DNA of 9,445 nt from Bacteroidales bacterium UBA1204 (GTDB lineage Bacteria > Bacteroidota > Bacteroidia > Bacteroidales > F082), in the NCBI GenBank assembly GCA_002310075.1, contig DBXU01000122.1, positions 1,416 to 10,860 on the forward strand, read 5' to 3'. A model generated the notes under the pieces. The model did no database searches and was not told the origin of the DNA. It saw only the letters and a list, made by a program, of their open reading frames with translations. The translations under genes were made by a program, and so were the position numbers. Positions 6,097-9,445 of this stretch are shown here, piece by piece (positions within the stretch are counted from its first letter, which is position 1; every line of letters starts with the position of its first letter).

Positions 6097-7361
6097 GATG
6101 AGGCTCGTAGACCATAAATGGTGACGATTATGAAACACAGCATGGGGAGTGCATAACTAACATTAACCGCGGGATGGCCTGCTATGGTGCCGCAGTCGAT
6201 GATCATCCCTTGCAGCGGGGGCATGAGGGCGCCACCCACTATGGCCATCACGAGGAAGGCGGCTCCCAGCGAAGCGTCCTCGAGGCTCACATCTTCCAAC
6301 GCCGTGCCATAGATGGTGGGGAACATCAGGCTCATGAAGAAGCTGATGCCTATCAGGCAGTAAAGTCCCGCTTTACCTACGATCAAGATGGCTCCCAACG
6401 TGCATAATGCTGCACAAATCCCAAAGATGGTCAGCAGACGTCTTCCGTCGGTGTATTTCATCAGCCAAGTGGAGAGGAAACGGCCTACCAAGAACAGGCA
6501 CATGGCAAGGATGTTGTAGTTCTGCGCCGTGGCCTTGTCGATGCCCAAGTTATCGGCATAGTGGATGATAAAGGTCCACACCATAATCTGCGCCGCCACA
6601 TAAAACACCTGGGCGATCACGCCTTCGCGATAGACTTTGTTGGTCCAAAGCCGTTTCATCGTACCCCTAGTGGCCATCGTAGCCTGTCCCTCGGCCTTTG
6701 GCACTTTAACCAGCGCGATGATTACGAACATCACGACTACCACAATGCCCAAGGCCACATACGGGTCGCGTATCACTGCCAAGTCGTGCAGCCTGATCTC
6801 AGCCTTCTCTGCCTCACTCAGCATCGGGAAGAGGATGTTGCCTGCGGCATCCCTCTTGTCGGACAGCAAGTTGGGCAGCACGATCATACTAGCCACAGCC
6901 ATGCCTGCCAACGAACCCATGGGGTTGAAAGCCTGCGAGAGGTTCAAACGTCGCGTGGCGTTCTCCTTCGGGCCAAGCGAGAGAATGAAGGGATTGGCCG
7001 TCGTCTCAAGGAAGGCCAGGCCGAAGGTGAGGATATAGAGGCTAAAGCAGAAGAAGGTGAAGCTCTGCCTTGCCGCCGCTGGGATGAAGAGGAAGGCTCC
7101 AATGGCATAGAGCGCAAGTCCAAGCAAGATGCCTTTCTTATAGCTGTAACGCCGGATGAACAAGGCCGCAGGCACCGCCATAGTGGCATAGCCGCCATAG
7201 AAGGCAAACTGGATAAGCGACGCCTTGGCGGCAGGCAGTTCCATCAAGGTCTGGAAGGCAGCCACCATCGGGTTGGTGATGTCGTTGGCGAAGCCCCACA
7301 GCGCGAAGAGGGTGGTGATGGCGATGAAGGGCAGCAGGTATTTTTTCTCAACGAGCTTCAT
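6066..7361 (-). CDS. fucP: L-fucose:H+ symporter FucP (MFS permease)
   Basis: The protein has 431 residues, against about 438 for E. coli FucP, with about twelve hydrophobic segments. LFALWGFANDITNPM (18-32) carries the Asp (D27 here) that corresponds to the functionally important Asp46 of E. coli. LAFLETTANPFILSLG (115-130) carries the Glu (E119) corresponding to Glu135. NLSQAFNPMGS (140-150) and FFMSLMFPTIYGTALE are further FucP-family signatures. It should import L-fucose, or a related deoxyhexose or hexose, across the inner membrane with a proton. It lies between the fused sugar-activation gene and the mutarotase gene, consistent with fucose scavenging. The last eight residues fall within an intergenic palindromic repeat, so the native C-terminus may have been replaced. 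Glucose/galactose permeases (GluP) are the closest alternative. Confidence 0.92.
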   Translation of the reverse strand: MKLVEKKYLLPFIAITTLFALWGFANDITNPMVAAFQTLMELPAAKASLIQFAFYGGYATMAVPAALFIRRYSYKKGILLGLALYAIGAFLFIPAAARQSFTFFCFSLYILTFGLAFLETTANPFILSLGPKENATRRLNLSQAFNPMGSLAGMAVASMIVLPNLLSDKRDAAGNILFPMLSEAEKAEIRLHDLAVIRDPYVALGIVVVVMFVIIALVKVPKAEGQATMATRGTMKRLWTNKVYREGVIAQVFYVAAQIMVWTFIIHYADNLGIDKATAQNYNILAMCLFLVGRFLSTWLMKYTDGRRLLTIFGICAALCTLGAILIVGKAGLYCLIGISFFMSLMFPTIYGTALEDVSLEDASLGAAFLVMAIVGGALMPPLQGMIIDCGTIAGHPAVNVSYALPMLCFIIVTIYGLRASSIHRKVNQNL

Positions 7362-7367
7362 TATATT

Positions 7368-7424
7368 AAAGTTGAGAGTTTAGAGTTTAGAGTTGTGGAA
7401 AGTGTAGAGTGTAGAGTTGTTGAG
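7368..7424. repeat. TTTAGAGT repeat array A (before fucP)
   Basis: AAAGTTGAGAGTTTAGAGT (7368-7386) continues as TTAGAGTTG and then GTGTAGAGTGTAGAGTTG. Units are degenerate GTTTAGAGTTG/GTGTAGAG words about 7 to 11 bases long. The array fills nearly the whole gap between the kinase stop (7428) and the fucP ATG (7361). Its first 19 bases are a perfect inverted match to 9127-9145 in array C. Orientation is the same as array B. Confidence 0.85.
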
Positions 7425-7427
7425 TAT

Positions 7428-8636
7428 CTAAGGGCGGCGGATAGTGAGTGGGATGGATTCGGGGTGGGTTTGGCAGAACGAATGTGCGTCTTTGACGACG
7501 CAGGCGAGGTAGCCGCCTCCGCCGGCGCCGGGCATTTTCCAAGCTAGGACATCTGGGATAGCGGCGTATCGTTTAATGAAGTCCTCTATTGAAGGATGAG
7601 ATTGCGGGTCTTTGCCCGCAATGAGGTACGTGGGACGTACCATGGCAGGGAACATGGCGACTTGGGCCTCGAAGGAGGCTTTGTAGGCCTTAGCAAAGGC
7701 GTCCAAGTCCTTATGCATGATGGCTTGCCAGCAGTCGTCGGCAGCCTGGGCCAAGGCTTTCACCTTGACCTCGGTGATGTCCTTGCCTTCCACCACGGAA
7801 CATCCCGGTCGGCGGGGCTCCATGGGAATCATGACGAGATGCTGCTCAAGCCAGCTCAGAATGTCTTCGTCTTGACAAGTCTCAATCTTGATGGGCCAAT
7901 AGAGTTTGTCGTAATAGTGTCGCACCAGCCCAGGCATACAGATGCCTATGCTGTCCTGTGCTCCGCTGATGATGCCGTCGCTACGCTCCGGGTCGTTCTC
8001 GAAGCAGAAGACGAGCTTGGCGAGGGTCTCAGGGTCCATGTCGGGCAGGTGCATCGGCCATATCCTTTTGATCATGTTGCGTGTCGAGGTGGAGAGGCCG
8101 CAGCGCTCGCGCACCTCGAAGGTAGGCTCTAAGGAGATGGTGATGGCCCATCCTGGGGCGAAGCAGGAGACGTAGGGCTGGTCGATCCATGTGCCGGCGA
8201 GGTCCAAGCGGGTGGGGATCTGGCAGAGGTCCTGTTTCAGCGCGGTGGAAGAACGGGCTTCCAGCCCTTCGGAGGGAGTGCGTTGCAGCACAATGTATTT
8301 GATGCCTCGCTCCTCGCAAAACTTACGTTTTGCTTCGGAGGCGCCGTCCTCGTTGACCACAAAGATATCGGGCTTCAGCCGGTCGACAGTACCGATGAAA
8401 TCCATCACGCCGTCTCCGTCATTGATGAAAGCGTCTTTCACATAACGGATGGCCTTCACCATGAAAAGGCGCTCCTTTTCGGGATAGAGCGTCTTATGGT
8501 TTTTGTAATGCAGGATAGTCTCGTCGGAGCCGATGCCCACATAGAGGTCGCCATACTGCGCCGCCTGGCGGAAGAACTCAACGTGCCCACTGTGGAGGAG
8601 GTCGTAACAACCGCTGACGAAAACCTTCGGTTTCAT
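7428..8636 (-). CDS. Fused nucleotidyltransferase / GHMP-type sugar kinase
   Basis: This 402-residue protein has two domains. Residues 1-135 are a cytidylyltransferase-like fold: VFVSGCYDLLHSGHVEFF (5-22) with the HxGH nucleotide motif at 15-18, and EARSSTALK (126-134) at the place of the ISTT-type motif. Residues about 141-395 look like a GHMP kinase: RLDLAGTWIDQ (143-153) as motif 1, SDGIISGAQDSIG (219-231) as a variant phosphate-binding motif 2, and KMPGAGGGGYL (367-377) as motif 3. The expected role is to phosphorylate a sugar and couple it to a nucleotide. Location between fcl and fucP suggests L-fucose or another capsule sugar, but the substrate is inferred. It is much smaller than Bacteroides Fkp (about 950) and reverses the kinase-first order of HldE. 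The ATG is abutted by repeat array B. Confidence 0.8.
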   Translation of the reverse strand: MKPKVFVSGCYDLLHSGHVEFFRQAAQYGDLYVGIGSDETILHYKNHKTLYPEKERLFMVKAIRYVKDAFINDGDGVMDFIGTVDRLKPDIFVVNEDGASEAKRKFCEERGIKYIVLQRTPSEGLEARSSTALKQDLCQIPTRLDLAGTWIDQPYVSCFAPGWAITISLEPTFEVRERCGLSTSTRNMIKRIWPMHLPDMDPETLAKLVFCFENDPERSDGIISGAQDSIGICMPGLVRHYYDKLYWPIKIETCQDEDILSWLEQHLVMIPMEPRRPGCSVVEGKDITEVKVKALAQAADDCWQAIMHKDLDAFAKAYKASFEAQVAMFPAMVRPTYLIAGKDPQSHPSIEDFIKRYAAIPDVLAWKMPGAGGGGYLACVVKDAHSFCQTHPESIPLTIRRP

Positions 8637-8639
8637 TAG

Positions 8640-8735
8640 TGTAGAGTTTAGAGTGTAGAGTTTAGAGTTGTGGTTTGTTGAAAGTTCAAAGTTTAGAGTT
8701 GTTGTTAGTTGAGAGTGTATAGTTTAAGAGTTGTT
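8640..8735. repeat. TTTAGAGT repeat array B (3' side of the four-helix gene)
   Basis: Degenerate tandem words GTGTAGAGTTTAGAGTG, TAGAGTTTAGAGTTG, AAAGTTTAGAGTTG and GTTGAGAGTG run from just before the fused-kinase ATG into the last codons of the four-helix gene. Its terminal Asn-Asn-Ser and TAA are written in repeat sequence. Two stretches are perfect inverted matches to array C: 8646-8657 with 9145-9156 (12 bp) and 8688-8701 with 9107-9120 (14 bp). Their order is colinear, as expected of the two ends of one element. Confidence 0.85.
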
Positions 8736-9101
8736 AGTGTCATTTGGTTTGTAGGAGTTGAGGAGGCCTGAGAGAAGACGAGCGTCTTCTTCGATCAGCT
8801 CATCCATATTCTGACGGTCGGCAATTGTGATATAGCCCAGTTCTTCGGCTAATTCGAACTGAGACGAGACCTCCATGAGTGAGCCATATGCTATTTCAAC
8901 GAAATGTGCCTTATCCTTCACCGAGAACCGGTTAACGCCCTCTGCAATATTCGATGTTATAGAAATCGACGCTCTTCTCAGCTGATCACACATCGCATAA
9001 CGCTCTTCAGCAGGGAACTTCTTCAATATCTTATATGTTCTTTTAACAACCTCTTTAGCTTTCTGATAAGCAATCAGTTTACGATATCCAAATACTTCCA
9101 T
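8724..9101 (-). CDS. Four-helix-bundle protein, S23 / 23S-rRNA intervening-sequence (Avd-like) family
   Basis: The protein has 125 residues and is mainly helical. The family signature LRRASISITSNIAEG (41-55) is present, followed by KAHFVEIAYGSLMEVSSQFELAEELG (64-89). The N-terminal YRKLIAYQKAKEVV (6-19) is also typical. Length matches the TIGR02436 family (about 115-130). Members occur in intervening sequences of 23S rRNA and, as Avd, in diversity-generating retroelements; the function of standalone copies is not established. A basic N-terminal half suits nucleic-acid binding, which is inference. It interrupts an otherwise sugar-related gene order, looks more AT-rich than fcl and the fused kinase, and is bounded on both sides by inverted repeat arrays, all of which suggest acquisition as a cassette. 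No reverse transcriptase or rRNA sequence is seen here. Confidence 0.9.
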   Translation of the reverse strand: MEVFGYRKLIAYQKAKEVVKRTYKILKKFPAEERYAMCDQLRRASISITSNIAEGVNRFSVKDKAHFVEIAYGSLMEVSSQFELAEELGYITIADRQNMDELIEEDARLLSGLLNSYKPNDTNNS

Positions 9102-9160
9102 ACTTTCAACTCTAAACTTTTAAACTACTCTAAACTCTCAACTTTACACTCTAAACTAAA
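9102..9160. repeat. TTTAGAGT repeat array C (5' side of the four-helix gene, inverted)
   Basis: On the plus strand the words are CAACTCTAAACTTT, ACTCTAAACTCTCAACTTT and ACACTCTAAAC, the complement of arrays A and B. The array fills exactly the 59-base gap between the four-helix ATG (9101) and the fcl stop (9161-9163). It carries perfect inverted matches to array A (9127-9145 with 7368-7386, 19 bp) and array B (12 and 14 bp). On the transcript it would read GTTTAGAGTTGAAAGT just before the ATG, and so it forms the leader of the gene. Confidence 0.85.
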
Positions 9161-9445
9161 CTAGCGCTCCGCGCGCATAGGGTTATTCAAAAAATCATCA
9201 TACGCTAAGCGGATGCCGTCCTCCAACTCGGTCTTGTAGGTCCAGCCGAGGGCTTTGGCCTTGCTCACATCCAACAGTTTGCGAGGCGTGCCGTTCGGGC
9301 GGCTGGTGTCCCACTTGATATTGCCTTTGTAGCCAATAATCTTAGCGACTAGTTCGGTGAGCTCCTTGATGGTCAGCTCCTTCCCTGTCCCAGCGTTGAC
9401 GGTCTCATTGCCGCTGTAGTGGTTCATCAGGAAGACGCAGAGGTT
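9161..9445 (-). CDS. fcl: GDP-L-fucose synthase, C-terminal part (cut by window end)
   Basis: The frame is open to the right edge (NLCVFLMNHYSGNETVNAGTG...), giving 94 residues, so the N-terminal Rossmann part and the Ser-Tyr-Lys catalytic residues lie outside the window. WDTSRPNGTPRKLLDVSKAKALGW is diagnostic of GDP-L-fucose synthase (WcaG/Fcl), as are NAGTGKELTIKELTELVA and the tail DDFLNNPMRAER. The enzyme epimerises and reduces GDP-4-keto-6-deoxymannose to GDP-L-fucose with NADPH. Its usual partner gmd is expected upstream (beyond 9445), but that is not visible. The C-terminus looks intact, and repeat array C begins directly at its stop codon. Confidence 0.95.
   Translation of the reverse strand, partial: NLCVFLMNHYSGNETVNAGTGKELTIKELTELVAKIIGYKGNIKWDTSRPNGTPRKLLDVSKAKALGWTYKTELEDGIRLAYDDFLNNPMRAER

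Noticed and set aside
6561..7547. Plus-strand open frame of 328 codons opposite fucP
   Set aside because: It is antisense to a clear transporter. Its composition (His, Gly, Arg, Glu) is what a reversed membrane protein gives, and it runs into the repeat array.
8724..9101. Diversity-generating retroelement accessory gene (avd)
   Set aside because: The protein is of the same family, but no reverse transcriptase, template repeat or variable target is present in the window. It is kept only as an Avd-like family member.
8724..9101. True 23S rRNA intervening sequence
   Set aside because: The flanks are fcl and the fused kinase, with no rRNA sequence on either side.

Overview
The window looks like a chromosomal segment of a Bacteroidota bacterium, most likely order Bacteroidales (Prevotella- or Bacteroides-like). 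Evidence: the fcl tail, the L-fucose:H+ permease, the small Wza-type lipoprotein and the Wzc-type kinase with a Tyr/Gly tail are all typical of that group. No Shine-Dalgarno boxes stand out before the starts, and one TAnnTTTG-type -7 element is present. Species cannot be named from this window.

Layout. A plus-strand gene, the 3' end of a peptidyl-dipeptidase Dcp (M3 metallopeptidase), enters from the left and stops at 198. Positions 199-748 hold no credible gene. They contain an imperfect hairpin, a MITE-like inverted repeat (448-631) with a decayed partial copy beside it, three 18-bp tandem units, and a terminator serving the minus strand. Everything from 749 to the right edge is transcribed leftward. 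In transcription order: fcl (GDP-L-fucose synthase, cut by the window edge), a four-helix-bundle S23/Avd-like protein, a fused nucleotidyltransferase/GHMP-kinase, fucP (fucose permease), a RhaM-type mutarotase, a polysaccharide-deacetylase-like protein, a Wza-type export lipoprotein, a Wzc-type chain-length regulator and tyrosine kinase, and a CpsB/YwqE-type PHP tyrosine phosphatase.

Function. The right half concerns deoxysugar supply: de novo GDP-fucose (fcl), uptake (fucP), anomer conversion (mutarotase) and probable sugar activation (the fused enzyme). The left half is the export and control end of a capsule or exopolysaccharide system: outer-membrane lipoprotein, inner-membrane co-polymerase/kinase and the phosphatase that would reset it. 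wzc and the phosphatase overlap by one base (TGATG). A likely internal promoter lies just before wza.

Most unusual region. The four-helix-bundle gene sits between two arrays of a degenerate GTTTAGAGTTG-type repeat in opposite orientation (8640-8735 and 9102-9160). A third array (7368-7424) lies before fucP. The flanking arrays have two colinear perfect inverted matches (12 and 14 bp). The whole resembles a roughly 520-bp mobile cassette, or an RNA that could fold back around the gene. This is the best candidate for an undescribed element in the window.
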